DNA of 64,000 bases from assembly GCA_000697475.1 (NCBI GenBank), contig JNEU01000598.1, forward strand, positions 39,843 to 103,842, given 5' to 3'. The notes under the pieces were generated by a model. It worked only from the letters and a program-made list of their open reading frames with translations, had not been told where the DNA came from and made no database searches. The position numbers were made by a program, and so were the translations under genes. Origin of the DNA: Lichtheimia corymbifera B2541 (taxonomy: Eukaryota > Mucoromycota > Mucoromycetes > Mucorales > Lichtheimiaceae). This document shows positions 33,682 through 46,344 of the stretch, in pieces; within the stretch, counting starts at the first letter, position 1, and each line of letters begins with the position of its first letter.

Positions 33682-35124
33682 AGTGTGTATGTATATATAA
33701 GCAGTACAAGGATCGATCCGGGAGATATTGAAAGATGAAGATGATGAGGAAGAAAAAAAGTAAAAGAATGTAAAGACGAGCGCGTGATGTGTTATTATTT
33801 GCATGTTTGAGCGGCAGTCTGCCCGGTGATGGGGGTTGACCTTAGCTATGACCATTTATGGAGATGGTCATGCACCAAGTGCAGCACGTTTTATTGGCGT
33901 CTCAAGCTGTGTGCAACTCAAGTCAGGTGCTAATGACAGAATACTCTCACTTTATTCTCCTTCCCAAATTTCTCTTTTTCGCGAGCGCGCGTTTTCTGCT
34001 CTCCTTTGAGCATGGCGATGGCTTTAAAATGGAATATTGTATACTGCAGTTGCATTCCAACAATGACACATATACATGCAGGAGGAGATGACTTTACACA
34101 ATGAACCATAGAAAACATATGGAAATCGGTAAACACAACATATGGCGTGTGTACATATAATGTTGGTCTTTGTTTATTCTGCTGCACTTTTTTGTTTGGC
34201 TCATTGGGTTGATTGATGCAGTAAAAGTTGGTCCCAACGACACATGTGCATACGACTTGTTACAAGTACATGAGAGTGATAGAGTGGTTGTGCTTTTGCC
34301 GTGGGTCGCGTTTGCATAAACGAACACACATCCGCTCTCGTTTAATTTACGCGCTTTGCATATAGTTGATATACCTGGCAAATGACCTTTTATCCCCTGC
34401 ATCGCATGTACCTTTGTTTTAGCCATCACTTTTTTAGGTAGATATTATCACAGACACGGCTGGATACAATCACTATTGCATTTATTGATCTGCTGGGTTT
34501 TCTTTCAGTCGTCATCTTGCTTCGAGAGCCAAAGGTATTTCACTTGCGCCCCGATGTAATGCAAGAGAAGCTCAAGAAGGATATACATTTCTTAATTAAC
34601 TACTGCTTCAACGCTATCAGATAAATGATTTGTACTTTATCCGATGCATACGCCTTTATTTGGATAAGAACGATGATGCGCTATGGTAATAAAAGCAGCG
34701 TTGGGCTTATAAAAGCGAGTGTTCCTGAATCTCTTTATATAGCAAAGAATACAAATAAAGCATCTAGTAGTAATATATGAAGACTATATACATTTGGAAT
34801 TATCTTGAGAGAGCTCGGTTCGGAAGATAGGATGGTGATGGTGGTGGTTGGTGGATGATGATTGATGTTGATGATGATGCGGCGAGTATCACAAGTCAAT
34901 GCAGCCAACGAATTAGTTACCGATAACCCACCCCTCCCTTCCCTCATCCCTAATTAAGGTAAATCATCGTCATGGTTACCACACTTATGATATTATTCTC
35001 ATGATGGATGGATGAATCATTGTGTGGATGGATGGATGGATGAATTAAGATAATGGATTGATTAACCCCAACTTGATTTTCCTCTTTACTTTTCGACCAC
35101 CTCCACCTACTCCATTCAGTCGCC
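33682..35124. other. Intergenic region upstream of eL13
   Basis: No supported gene in 1.4 kb. It holds GC-poor sequence and a short TGGATGGA tandem run at about 35003-35042. The segment up to 35124 is pyrimidine-rich, typical of a ribosomal-protein gene leader. The minus ORF 34735-34947 has no family and low complexity. Confidence 0.5.
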
Positions 35125-35894
35125 ATGGTGTTGAAGCACAACAACCAACTTCCCAACCAACACTTCCGCAAAGACTGGCAACGTCGTGTTAAGACCTGGT
35201 TCGATCAGCCTGGTCGTAAGAAATCGCGTCGTGTTGCACGCATTCAAAAGGCAGCTCGCATTGCTCCTCGTCCTGTTGATGGATTGTTGCGTCCTGCTGT
35301 TCGTTGCCCCACTCAACGTTACAACATGCGTCTTCGTGTTGGCCGTGGTTTCACTCTTGAAGAGCTCAAGGAAGCTGGTATCAACCGCAAGGAAGCTCGT
35401 TCTATTGGTATTGCCGTTGACCACCGTCGTCGCAACCACTCCCAAGAGTCCCTTGAATTGAACGTTCAACGTCTCAAGGCTTACAAGGCCAAGCTCATTG
35501 TCTTCCCTCGCAAGGCTTCTAACCCCAAGAAGGGTGATTCTGATGTAAGTATACATGGGGTTGTGATGATGATTGATGATGGCTCATCATCATTGTTATT
35601 ATAGGCTGCTGCTGTTGCTTCCGCTGTTCAACTTCGTGGTGCTATTCTTCCCGTTGAGCAAGTCGCTACTGCCCCTGAAGCTCGTGCCATCTCTGCTGAT
35701 GAAAAGAAGGTTAACGCTTACATGAAGCTTCGTTACGCTCGCTCTGCTGCCCGCACTCTTGGTGCTCGTGAAAAGCATGCTCGTGATAAGGCTGAGGAGG
35801 AAGCTAACAAGGTAAAAAGACATTATGGAGAACATGGTAATTAGTGGTGGTAGTAGTACTCACACACTCTCTTTTTCTCTTTTAGAAAAAATAA
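35125..35894 (+). CDS. RPL13: 60S ribosomal protein eL13
   Basis: Structural protein of the large ribosomal subunit. Three exons: 35125-35544, 35605-35811 and 35886-35894, giving 211 residues, the normal eukaryotic length. It opens [20 protein letters not shown] and contains [22 protein letters not shown]-type sequence, [12 protein letters not shown] and [11 protein letters not shown], all diagnostic. The last exon is just two Lys codons and the stop. Codon use is strongly biased (CGT, AAG, GCT, AAC), as expected for high expression and unlike neighbouring genes. Start context GCCATGG is strong. Tail-to-tail with gamma-glutamyltransferase. Confidence 0.98.
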
Positions 35895-36132
35895 GCCAGT
35901 TCTCGACTTGACACCCTATCAACATTTCACCACGATCCAAACCCACCTATTTACAACCGACATTGACATTGACACTTTCAACACTACACATTCCATGTAT
36001 TATACAATAAATTGTGTTGTGCAAGTTACAATACAGATAATTACGCATATACGAATACGATGAATCGAATGATGTATTAGCATGGATAAGGAAAAGGAGG
36101 TATTACAAAAGAATTAGGGAAACCATGGTTGG

Positions 36133-36830
36133 TTACCAGCCTGCCGAATGACCATCACCGCGGGGATCACTACCAGCAGCCAGTACACGTTGACCTGTTG
36201 TCTCATCATTCTTGACACGAATCACTTGACCACGACCAAACATCGAACGTGCGTAACCATGGAGTCGATAGCACACGTGACCCATGCCTTCTAATTGGCG
36301 AATGGTTTCTTGGGGAATGCCATCTTCAAGGTATACAACGCTGTCTTGGACATCAGTAAAAGTATATGCGACGGTGGCACCACCCTTGGGAGGAGGAGGC
36401 GAGATACACACACGTGGCATATCAAGGGCATGTTGTGGATTGGAAAGGAAATGCATGAGATTCATGATTACTTGGACCTGTCCTTGAGGTTGCATATATC
36501 CACCCATCACTAAATTCACGACATAACGTTAAATCTGGTCCAGGCTCATATATCATATATACGTACCACCAAAGCAAGCTTCGAGATCGTGGTCCCCTTG
36601 TGGTGTCTTGCGTGTAATCATGGATGGAATGATGGTATGGTAAGGTCGCTTGCTAGGTCCAATGCAGTTGGGATGGTTTTCAATCAGCACGAAATTGGCA
36701 CCACGATTGTGCAACGCAAAACCACAGCCTTCAGGAACAATATGCGACTATGTTTGGAAGGATAAGCAAACATGACGATAGCCTCTTTAGCTTAAACTTA
36801 CCCCAAAATGCATAAAGTTTGAATTCTGTT

Positions 36831-36863
<33 letters not shown>

Positions 36864-38719
36864 ATATTAGTATACGTGCATGAATGGGTTAGATAATAAA
36901 CACACATACAATAAAGCTGCAAGCATTGCCTTCACCATCGACGACCGAAAAGTATACAGTATTGCTCTCATCTTCAGGATATCCCTTTTGCACATCGCCG
37001 TTGCGCTTGTCCAACTTGATCAGCTTGGCACGCTCTTTAAGATACTCCTATTGTTACCAACCATGATCAGTGATCCCATTTCCATTATCATCCTCACAAC
37101 TGGTATACCTTGCTGAGCAATTTTTCAGTGGGACAAGGTTGCACTTGAGGATCGGTCACATAGTAACGCGTATCGGCAAAAGCAACACGCAAAGCTTCGA
37201 TCACAATATGCAAATATTGCGGCGAATGTGGGTTCATGGATTTGATATCAAGACCATGTTGTTCTTCAAGAGCTTCCAAAATACCAAGGGCGATAAGCGT
37301 GGTGATACCTGAACCATTGGGTGGAATCTCCCAGATAGTCCAATCGTGGTACTCGAGCGAAAGAGGAACGTCAATCACCTCTGTATCGTGATTAGCAAGA
37401 TCTTCAAGCGTCATGACACCACCTTCAGCCTGAACAGCTTCCACGATTGCTTTTCCAATACGTCCTTTATAAAAGCCTTCCTTGCCATGCTTGGCGAGCA
37501 TATCAAATGTACTATCAAAGCTGTGAATACGATGCCTAGGGTCAAGTGGATTCGGACATACTCTGCAAGTTCAGGTAGCTGGATGATGTTTCCTTCCCGA
37601 GGAGCACGCTCATTATTGATAAGCATGTTACCACGACCAGGGTTTCTCTTTTTCAAAGCTTCTTCTTCTTCCACCCACTAATAAATACATATATCAGCCA
37701 CGCCATGCATACCATGTCTTCCTTGATCCAAGCAACATACCAAACGAGCGGAGAGATGGGAGACAGGAAATCTATAGCGATAAGGTTAAAACATATCCCG
37801 AAAGGAATAGATGCATTAACGCCACACATATTGGTATTACCCTTCTTTAGCCATCATCTTTGCAGGTTCAAGAATGGCGGCAAGATCCAGCTTGCCCGAT
37901 CCAAACTTGTCAACAGTATCAACCCAAGCAGCAGCAGCACCAGGAACAGTGATGGCGTGCACGCTTTGAGGAGGAACAACGTTGGTCTCGGGACCAGCTT
38001 CTTTGCGTAAATGTTCCACTGTCAATGCAGCAGGCGCTCTATACTAAAATCAATCCCTGTTTTCGTTATCCCTATTTCTTTTCCTTTACCTTCCAGATCC
38101 ATTAAGGCCAGTGACAGTGCGCTTTTTGGCATCGTAATATAAGCAAAAGACATCACCACCAATACCAGTGGAAGCTGCTTCGGTAACATTCAAAGCAGCA
38201 GCTAATACCAAAACCGAGGTGTGTGAGTGAGTATCCCCTTATCCGTATCATTGAGCATCGCACATACCCACAGCGACAGCTGCATCCTAAATGAGTATAA
38301 GAATGGATCAATGGATGAAATGCAAGAGCTGCTGAGCTTGTACTTACGGCTGCATTTCCGCCCTTTTTAAGAATATCAACGCCAGCTTGGGTTGCAAGTG
38401 GTTGTCTGTTTGATGGGGTTGTCAAGCAATAGTGTGTGTGGTCAATAAACATGGATTGGGATGTGTGTCATGGTATCTATGTGTGTACTTACGAGCTTGA
38501 TACCATGCCATGAGTAGCATGAACAACCGATCGACGAGAGACAAAAGGCAAATCTGGAATCATTGGTAAGGGGGAAAAAGTGGGGAAAGAACAAAAAGAG
38601 AGAAGAAAGTCGGTATATAACTAACCCGATATCTCGGAGGGAAAATAGAGTCGGAGCGGCTCTTGAACCCAACAGCAAAAGCGTGCCTGATAAATGCCCT
38701 TCTCGCGTGGGAACTGCAT
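36133..38719 (-). CDS. Gamma-glutamyltranspeptidase (glutathione hydrolase)
   Basis: N-terminal nucleophile hydrolase cleaving the gamma-Glu bond of glutathione; it self-processes at a Thr. Thirteen exons: 38719-38626, 38553-38493, 38405-38348, 38286-38268, 38201-38090, 38038-37841, 37771-37741, 37677-37562, 37511-37109, 37047-36910, 36825-36802, 36747-36567 and 36509-36133, giving 603 residues. Three exons are tiny (19, 31 and 24 nt). Landmarks are [59 protein letters not shown] (Thr ~394 is the predicted nucleophile), [12 protein letters not shown] and [11 protein letters not shown]. No obvious signal peptide. The N-terminal ~30 residues rest on one exon whose reading frame was chosen to fit phase, so the start is less certain than the rest. 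Confidence 0.92.
36831..36857. repeat. (CA)n microsatellite
   Basis: Uninterrupted CA dinucleotide run of about 27 bases inside an intron of the gamma-glutamyltransferase gene, directly before the 24-nt exon on the minus strand, where it reads (TG)n next to the acceptor. Confidence 0.95.
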
Positions 38720-40882
38720 CCCATCATCATCATCGCCACCACTGAATGGTAGCAATCATTATAGTCAAGATCAAAGTGATTCACCGTGGTTCAAAGTGAT
38801 ACAATCCAATGGCCCAATGAGCATCGCTTTTTTGAAATCTACCTCTGAGAAGAGAAATGTCACGCTGTGGTACAACCTTCAACCATAAAGCAATCAAAAA
38901 GATTATTATTGGTGAACTCACAACAACTCAATCATCATCATGATGAAAAAGGCCGTATGCAAATTGTATTGGATTTGACATGTCATGCCAACGTCGTTGT
39001 CAAGGTGATGTTGCATTGTTACGGATATTCCGCTTGACTTACTACTAGTACGTCAAGTGCCGCACATTTATGCAAAACAATGAAGATAAGCAATTAGCTT
39101 TCCTTGTTGCGTATGTGAAAACCTCTATTTTCCAATGCTGGCTCAATGGATCACGTGCCGTATACACAAGCTTACCAAGATGAAATCCATAGAGTATTGC
39201 ATATATCGGGAAAAAGGACGTCATTGCCATCCATTGTTCATCTTAGACCCCGTATTAGAAGAGAAATGGAACCATAAGTATGGGCCAAATATGCAAAGAA
39301 CCAATCTCATGTGACATCGCATGTCAAGCATGCTGCCAACGCAAGCGGTGTAATACACGCCTAAGGTGATCACCACCTATACACATTCATGTAGCGTGGG
39401 AGCGATCGTTTTATCCAAGACCTTAATAATGGATCTATACCGCATCCCACACGTATCGCCGCTGGTTTGTTAATAACAATACACTCATGTGCCGAAGGTA
39501 CCCTTGATCTTTGCTCTTTGATAAGACTGCTATTTTGATGAAAACGCCATCCTGCGAGATGATGATACATCAGATGATGGAAAACGGTATTATAATACTG
39601 ACGACGACTATATTGACGTAAGATGCCATCGTGAACATGGTTATAATACCTCGGCGTAAAGGCTAGTAAACTCAGGTGTGACAAAATGAAATGCATGCAT
39701 GATGGCGTTGTCATCAAAAAGCAATATTACACATGGGCCATGAGCAATTCATTTTGGATGAGGGTGAGGGCGAGGGTGGTCACCCTTTAAGTTTTACATG
39801 GCAGATGATCAGGTGCGGCGCTCCCGGTCAAGGCGACTTGGATCAACCACGTGTTCAGCTGACCGTGTTCTCGGAATTCATACTGCAGAATTGGGCATGT
39901 CTCGAATGATAAGGGTTCAATTACAGGGACGCTTATGAAATCCTACGGTGATCCTTATCATCAAACAACCAACCTATGTCAAAACGAATTGCACCCAGCT
40001 ATTATTCCGGGTCATTGAATCGGCTTTACGCATCTCAAATGAATACTCTTTCACTTGTGCATGTGGCATTCTCGCTTGATGATCGACAATCGGCATGCTC
40101 TTTGCATCCAACAAACCATTCGTGTACAACTTAACGCTTTAACAAACAAACAGGCAGCACGTGGTAGGGTCTTTCTCACATGATGGTTGAGCTGGTTTTT
40201 TGTTGACGTTCATTGTGCTACTTTCAACAAACCACATACATTACACCACAAATAGAAGTCGCCATTGCCCATCATCCCAGCATTTATTACACAAATAAAG
40301 GTACAAAAAATCCCCTCTGTTGTGCATGGCGGGAAATCTCCCAAAGTAGAGCAAGCCCGATTATTGTTACAGCATGCATTGATAATCGTCCAAGACGTCA
40401 TACCAGGGCTGTCCTTAATAAAATGTCAACGGCAGAGGGGTGATTATTATCTATGGGCTAAATATAGCCATGCTCTCATTGTTAGAGAGAACCAACCTTC
40501 TCTACGCTATAATTGAACCATAGCATGTGAAACAATCAACACCCAACGAATGTGAACATAATGAGGATGACCATTACTGCTACCATGATCCCGGAAACCT
40601 ACCCTAATGTAGGCATGTCTCTGGCACATCTAGCGTGATTAACAGCAATGAAGGCTCTTAGTGCCAATGAAAACAACTTGATTATCCTGAAAGATGCCGT
40701 GGAACATCATCAGCATGACTTTTTTTTTCCCGGGATGAATGTGAATGTGATCGTTATCGTCGTCACTCTACTACTAAGGTGAAATACAATCGTCACTAAT
40801 GGAAGAGTCCACAGCATCATGAAAGGTATATATATGGGGGAGCTCATCCAGCCAAAAGGAACTATCATCAACCCGCCCTACC
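38720..40882. other. Long intergenic region, chitinase promoter at right end
   Basis: No supported gene in 2.2 kb. Short open frames (for example minus 39370-39717) have no domains. A TATATATA motif at about 40827-40834 lies ~50 bases before the chitinase start and is a likely core promoter element. Confidence 0.5.
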
Positions 40883-42443
40883 ATGTTATATCGATTAGTG
40901 TCGTCTTTTTTTTCGTTTTTCATGCTTGCATGGATACCCGTTGCCATGGCCGACAAGGTTGTCCTAGGCTACTTTCCTAACTGTAAGTATTCCAATGTGC
41001 GTTGTATTATCACACATCTAACATTTACTAGGGCTTTATGCAAGATACCCTGTATCCAACATCGATTTCTCATCGTATACGCACATTAATTATGCGTTTG
41101 CTGTTATGCTTCATGGCGACACGCCTGAATGGACCGACAATGACCAGGTCAAGACACAGCTTCCACAACTTGTTGAAAAGGCACATGCCGGGAACGCCAA
41201 GGTGCTCATCTCCGTTGGTGGTTGGTCTGGATGTTTAACTTTTAGTACTATGGCTGCCAGTGCTTCTGGACGAACGAATTTTATCAATTGGGCTGTTGAC
41301 CAAATTAACACCTATGGCATTGATGGCATTGATTTGGGTATGTATCATTGTTGAAATAGCCATGTATGTAGCCTGATACTTATTACCTATATAGATTGGG
41401 AGTATCCAGGAAGACAAGGAGCCGGCTGCAATGCAGTGGACGAAGCCAATGATGTCAAGAATTATTTGCAGCTTATCAAGGAGATGCGTCAAGCCTTTGA
41501 TGGAGTCCATAATGGCACCTCGCGCAAGGAGATCTCGATTGCAGGCTATGTGCGTCCATTTGAATCAGCTTCTGACTTTGGTAGTGTGCTTGATCGCATC
41601 AACTTGATGACTTATGATATCAATGGCGCATGGAACGATACCACTGGTCCCAATGCTCCTTTCGAGTTTCAGCCAGGCCAAGGCGATGCTGATAGTTTTG
41701 TCTCGGCTATTGAAGCTTGGAAAGGTGCAGGTGTTCCTACCGAAAAAATCGTGCCTGGTGTGGCTTTTTACGGGAGATCAGCAAGTATGTATTATGATCA
41801 GCAATATATTGCCATGTAGTACCTTATAAACTTACCCGCTTTATCTTCATCACAGCTGCCACTGTTGATATGACCCAAAGTGGATCACAATATCAGCCAC
41901 AAGAAAAAGGAAAGCCTCCCAAAGGTGATTCCTTTGATGCACCTTGGCAAGATCCCAACTGTTCCAAAGGCAAGTACATAGTAGTGATAGTAATAAGATT
42001 TATTCGCATCTGAGCTAAAGTATATCAACCACAGATCCAGGAGGCCTATCGGGCATATGGCGCTATGGTAATCTTCGTTCGCAAGGGGTGCTTACTGCTC
42101 CCGAGACGGCAGCTTCACCATGGGTGCGTACCTGGGATAACGTTACTCAAACGCCATGGCTTTTCAACCCCACGGATAAGACATTTATATCTTATGATGA
42201 TCCCAAGTCAATGGCTATCAAGATCAATTATGCGATATGTCAGAACTTGGGTGGTGCTATGGTGTGGTCGGTAGATGAAGACTCTTCAAACAAGGAGCTG
42301 CTGTCGGTGGTCGTGCAGATCAAAACAGGTACGCTTGTCTCACCTCCACCACCTCCTCTCCTTCAATGGAAATGGCACATACTAATATATGCTTACTATT
42401 AATTTTTCACATGCAACATGTAGGCTCATGCGATAAGCAGTAA
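40883..42443 (+). CDS. Secreted GH18 chitinase
   Basis: Endo-acting chitin hydrolase, likely secreted for wall remodelling or nutrition. Six exons: 40883-40982, 41032-41337, 41395-41784, 41856-41969, 42035-42328 and 42424-42443, giving 407 residues. A signal peptide covers residues ~1-23 (hydrophobic FFSFFMLAWIPVAMA). The catalytic DxxDxDxE motif is DGIDLDWE (D131, D134, D136, E138). KVLISVGGWSG is the substrate-cleft SxGG motif. LMTYDING and AMVWSVDEDSS are other GH18 strands. No chitin-binding module or GPI-like tail; the C terminus is TGSCDKQ. Intron 4 starts with GC (AAAG|GCAAGT), a perfect GC-AG donor consensus, and no GT donor nearby keeps the frame. Confidence 0.94.
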
Positions 42444-42689
42444 TAGTCAAAAGACACATTCACAGAAAGAATAAAGAGTCAAAGGTGTAGCGCACACACA
42501 CCATTTTATATGCAATGCTTTGTTACAAATCAGGCTATAAAGAGTGCTATAGCTGTTGCACAGAATGAAAAAGGATGGCTAGTACAATTGAATACAGGGA
42601 TTTCTTTTAGTCAGATCGCATAACATTCTTGCTCTTGTTCTTTTTTTTACGCGTGCTTGCACATATCCATATGTGCTATCACGATCCTC

Positions 42690-43850
42690 ATGGCACAACA
42701 GATACCATCAACGTTCTCCTCTGAACCCCTTGGAACGACAATGAGGAGGAGGAGAAGACATACGTGGTCGATTCTTGTCGTCACTGCCGGTGACGATGAT
42801 GGTGATGGATCAACCTTTATAAAATACAAGAGCAGCAGCAGCAGCAGTAGTAGCAGCGTCCATCACCGTAAAGCTATATCATTTGATACGACACCTCTCT
42901 TAAGATACCATCTGCCTCATCAATGTTCAGGTAAGAATACCATGGCAACAGTTTGCTAAGACAAACGGAATATTTTCTGATCTAAAACGCCTTTGTATGT
43001 GTCTTTTTATCTCCTCACTCCTTCCTTTCCTTCCTTTTTCTACGTCCCCGTCGTACTCTACTCCCCATATTACAACTTCATATTACTCGGCGTCATTCCA
43101 GATCCTGCCATTGCAAGCAACAACAGCAGCAACAATCCTTGTTTAACGAAAACCGAATGCATCCAGCAGAATGCCATGGCCACTCGCTCATCGATGTCGC
43201 CCTCATTTGCTAGTTTCCCTCCCAACAACAACAACGACAACAACACCATTGGCAATCAAGCTGTAGACCATTACTCCATTGATATTACTAGGCGAATACC
43301 TCAGCGGGCCATTCGTGTTGAACGAGACTATACTCGAGGGGACGGTATCACACAATTCTCAACGGCTTATCCACCGCAACTCGCTGGCAAGGTAATAGAG
43401 AGAGAGCCCATCCCCCCACCTCGCTCAAGCGACTAAACCCATGATCAGATAACGATAGAGCAATTTCAACACACGATCCAAGGCATTAACAAGCTTCTTA
43501 TGGACGCTGAACGAGTATCATGGCTCACCGTATTCGATAATATCATGGAGATTTTGACAATCTACACTTGGCCAATCCTTTTTTCAAACCATTATCAACG
43601 AGTACGTTCTCTATGTGGAATTATGTATACAATGATATCTGACGACATGTCTCTTTTAGTGTATCCGACGTGTATTACAATTCATTGAATCCGAGAATGA
43701 GAATCTGTATCATCAGCATGGTTTATCTATCTCCAATCCTGTGCGATTTGCTTTTCTCTTTGTAAGTACAATCAAAACGGAATGATGATGACTGATTCAC
43801 TGATATGCTTGCTATTCTTCCAGCTCGAATTCAAGGTGTACGATGATTAG
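42690..43850 (+). CDS. ERF4: Erf4/golgin-7 family palmitoyltransferase subunit
   Basis: Partner of the DHHC enzyme Erf2. The complex palmitoylates Ras-type proteins on ER/Golgi membranes. Five exons: 42690-42930, 43102-43391, 43449-43601, 43660-43761 and 43824-43850, giving 270 residues. The family domain runs from about residue 150: IRVERDYTRGDGITQFSTAY, then ITIEQFQHTIQGINKLL, a hydrophobic segment (NIMEILTIYTWPILF), CIRRVLQFIESENENLY and NPVRFAFLFLEFKVYDD. The N-terminal 145 residues are Arg/Ser/Asn-rich and disordered. The start is the first in-frame ATG. It converges on the RFX gene (347 bp between stops). Confidence 0.88.
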
Positions 43851-44197
43851 TACCTGCATTTCTTTCCCTTTTCCTCATTTTCATATTGCCGACCTTGTAC
43901 CGTTTCTCCTCCACTCTCCACTCCCTATCGTCCACCTTTTATCTCGCTACCTCTGATTCTCTCTTTTACTTGCATGTATCTTTGCACCATCTTAATATTA
44001 TACCTAATTCTAGTTACTATATACCTTGAAAGTTCTTATGTTGATGACAGCCAAAGTTGGTACACTGAGTAGTATAGGAGCGTTCATTATTCAATTGGTT
44101 TTATTGTTTGGTGTGGAGTAATAAAGCATCATTATCAAAGGTCTGTACATTGTAAAAAAGCTTTCTTTCTTTGCTATGTAATCCAAGGGGCGGATGC
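43851..44197. other. Convergent 3' UTR region
   Basis: No gene. The 3' flanks of the Erf4-type gene (+) and the RFX gene (-) meet here. CT-rich tract at 43860-43990; nothing else recognisable. Confidence 0.6.
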
Positions 44198-46133
44198 TCA
44201 TGATAAAGAGCTGGATGGGTAGGAATCAGAGGAGGAAAATGTACGCGGTAACTGCATCTCAGTTTTAGCAGAATTCATAGCAGCCATGTTTCTTGAAGCA
44301 ATGGACTCTTCTCCCAAATAGATCACATAATCATTGATGAACATCCACAATTTACGAAATGCATCTGCAGAGCCAACATGGATGAGCTATTGTGCCTTTA
44401 TAATCTCTCCCTCCTTGCTCCTTTCCTTACCCAAAGTAGTGGCATCTTCTACCAAAGCGAGTTCACGTAATATCAATGAGCTGTAAAGTGTCCATCGTTG
44501 AATCGCCTCCTTGACCCAGCTGATAGTATCATGTGGGGTAATCAAATGCTGATGCACAATGTCATAGACCCAATTCACCCAGGCACCAATTCCAATTTGA
44601 TCTTGACACTGCCTTTGTAATAATAGCTTGACCTTGTTGACTATACATTCCAAGATGAGTCTCTATTTGCAAGTGAATGAAATCCATGCAACTCACGCTG
44701 TTGACCGAGACCTTCGTCACCACCCCAAGGAGACATCCATTGGGCTCCATCCAGAATGTTGTCAATGCTGATCTTTTCCCAGTCGACAAGCATATCTTTG
44801 GCTTGTGTAGTGAGATCATGATCCGCCGCTTGAGCCAACTGATTTGAAATAACCAATCGATCCAGTTTGGATATGAAAATATACATCACTGTTTCACCAT
44901 GATGTGAGAAATGATTGAATATATGTATCCAGGCATCCTCCTTCTCATTTACCTGCCATCTTTTTGCTTGTCAATGATTCCGAATATCCAGTCAAAGCCA
45001 TTGTGTAGTAGCTTGATACGTTGGAAGAACACGACTTCAGATATTCATGTGTTGCTTTGCTGATTGGAGCATGTATTGAGGGGAAAAGGACATGGATGAT
45101 GGTCTATTATTCATAATGATGACAACAATGAGCACATGCTTCGCAATTACATACTGGCACTCACATCATATAGCACGCAATCCCAACGCCAAATAGTGTC
45201 CATCACTTTTGAATCCCCATTCACGATCTGGCGAATAGGTTCTGGTATCGTTGAGTAAAATCGCTGAATACAATCGCTGATCTATTTCCAGTTGTCAATA
45301 TCCAGTGCTGGCTATCCATTCTCGTTACACTTACATCTTGGTTGAGTAGCATGAGCTTGAGGATCTCTTGACAATGGTTATGGTACAGTGACGCGAGCTG
45401 TTCAGCTTCTGGTTTCCGAGAAGGATCGGTGGTCGATGGTGCGGTGAATAGTTGTAATGTCGGGATATCTCGTTCCTGAATATCTGATTGGGGTAGCTGA
45501 TGTTGTTCGCTGTGGCCATTGCTAGGAAATCCAATATGCTGGGATGGTGACAAGCCTGTATTACTACAGTTGCATTAGTGAATGATGTGATTCACAACTC
45601 GGTCCCAAACGTACTTTACTATCACGGCTTGCTGTTGTATCATCGGCATATTGGTATCATCTTCCATCATTGTTGTTGAAGGTGAAGGACTTTTGGATTG
45701 TCTTCTTTGTTGTTGTGGTGGTGATGATGACCGTGGTTGCTTATATGCAATGCCGCAGTAGTTGTATCTCGATTGACCGCGGGTACCAAGTCGTCTAGTG
45801 CGTATACCCGGGAAGACAGTTTTGACAAGCTTTCCAAAACCAGCCGCGTTGAGTGGTTGCTGATCAGGCTCGTTGACGCGAAGGTATTCAATGTAATCTT
45901 CATATACACGCGATCGCTGGATACCCGTATCGTAGTTGTCTGAATCATACTGATAAGTCTGCGATAGCCTGGGACGATCAACATGGGGATCACAGGTCAA
46001 CTCTACCCTCCCTCAAACACATCGCCGCGTTGCCTTGACAACCACGCCCCCGCACATACCAGGCCAGAATGCTCTGATGGTGAGAGCTATCAACATTATT
46101 GCTTGCTTGTCTTGTTCGCTGTGCAGCTGCCAT
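44198..46133 (-). CDS. RFX-family transcription factor
   Basis: Nuclear winged-helix regulator that binds X-box sites. In fungi, RFX proteins act in DNA-damage response, cell cycle and morphogenesis. Eight exons: 46133-46060, 45968-45615, 45563-45335, 45281-45165, 45103-44953, 44888-44697, 44640-44431 and 44364-44198, giving 497 residues. The DNA-binding domain (~18-100) contains LNAAGFGKLVKTVFPGIRTR and RLGTRGQSRYNYCGIA, the near-invariant RFX core. A Gln/Ser/Pro-rich linker follows, and the C-terminal half has the helical RFX B/C/D-type regions, ending FINDYVIYLGEES. The last intron was set from GTAAGG to CTGCAG because the open frame stops at TAG within it. A ttacag acceptor just 5' of the chosen ATG means another upstream exon may exist. 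It lies 212 bp downstream of ORC5 on the same strand. Confidence 0.9.
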
Positions 46134-46344
46134 TGCCAAAAGTTGATTCTGTAAAGGGAAGCGTTGTGAAGGACAACCAAATGCTATTAATGGAACCTGT
46201 TAATTAGTCCGACTGGACCTCTGGAATCATGCACAGTCAATGATCCAACACTGTATGCTTTAAAAAACTCGACTCGGCCGTTTTACGACAATCATCTCTG
46301 CTCCAAACCACCAACACGAGATCCATAAATCAATGCATGATTTA

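Noticed and set aside
37094..37501. Second GGT exon reading with donor TAT|GTCCGA
   Set aside because: It shifts frame with every nearby acceptor. GA|GTATGT five bases earlier restores [12 protein letters not shown] and fits the family.
43070..43255. Minus-strand frame in the Erf4-type gene
   Set aside because: Shadow of an Asn/Ser-rich coding exon on the plus strand.
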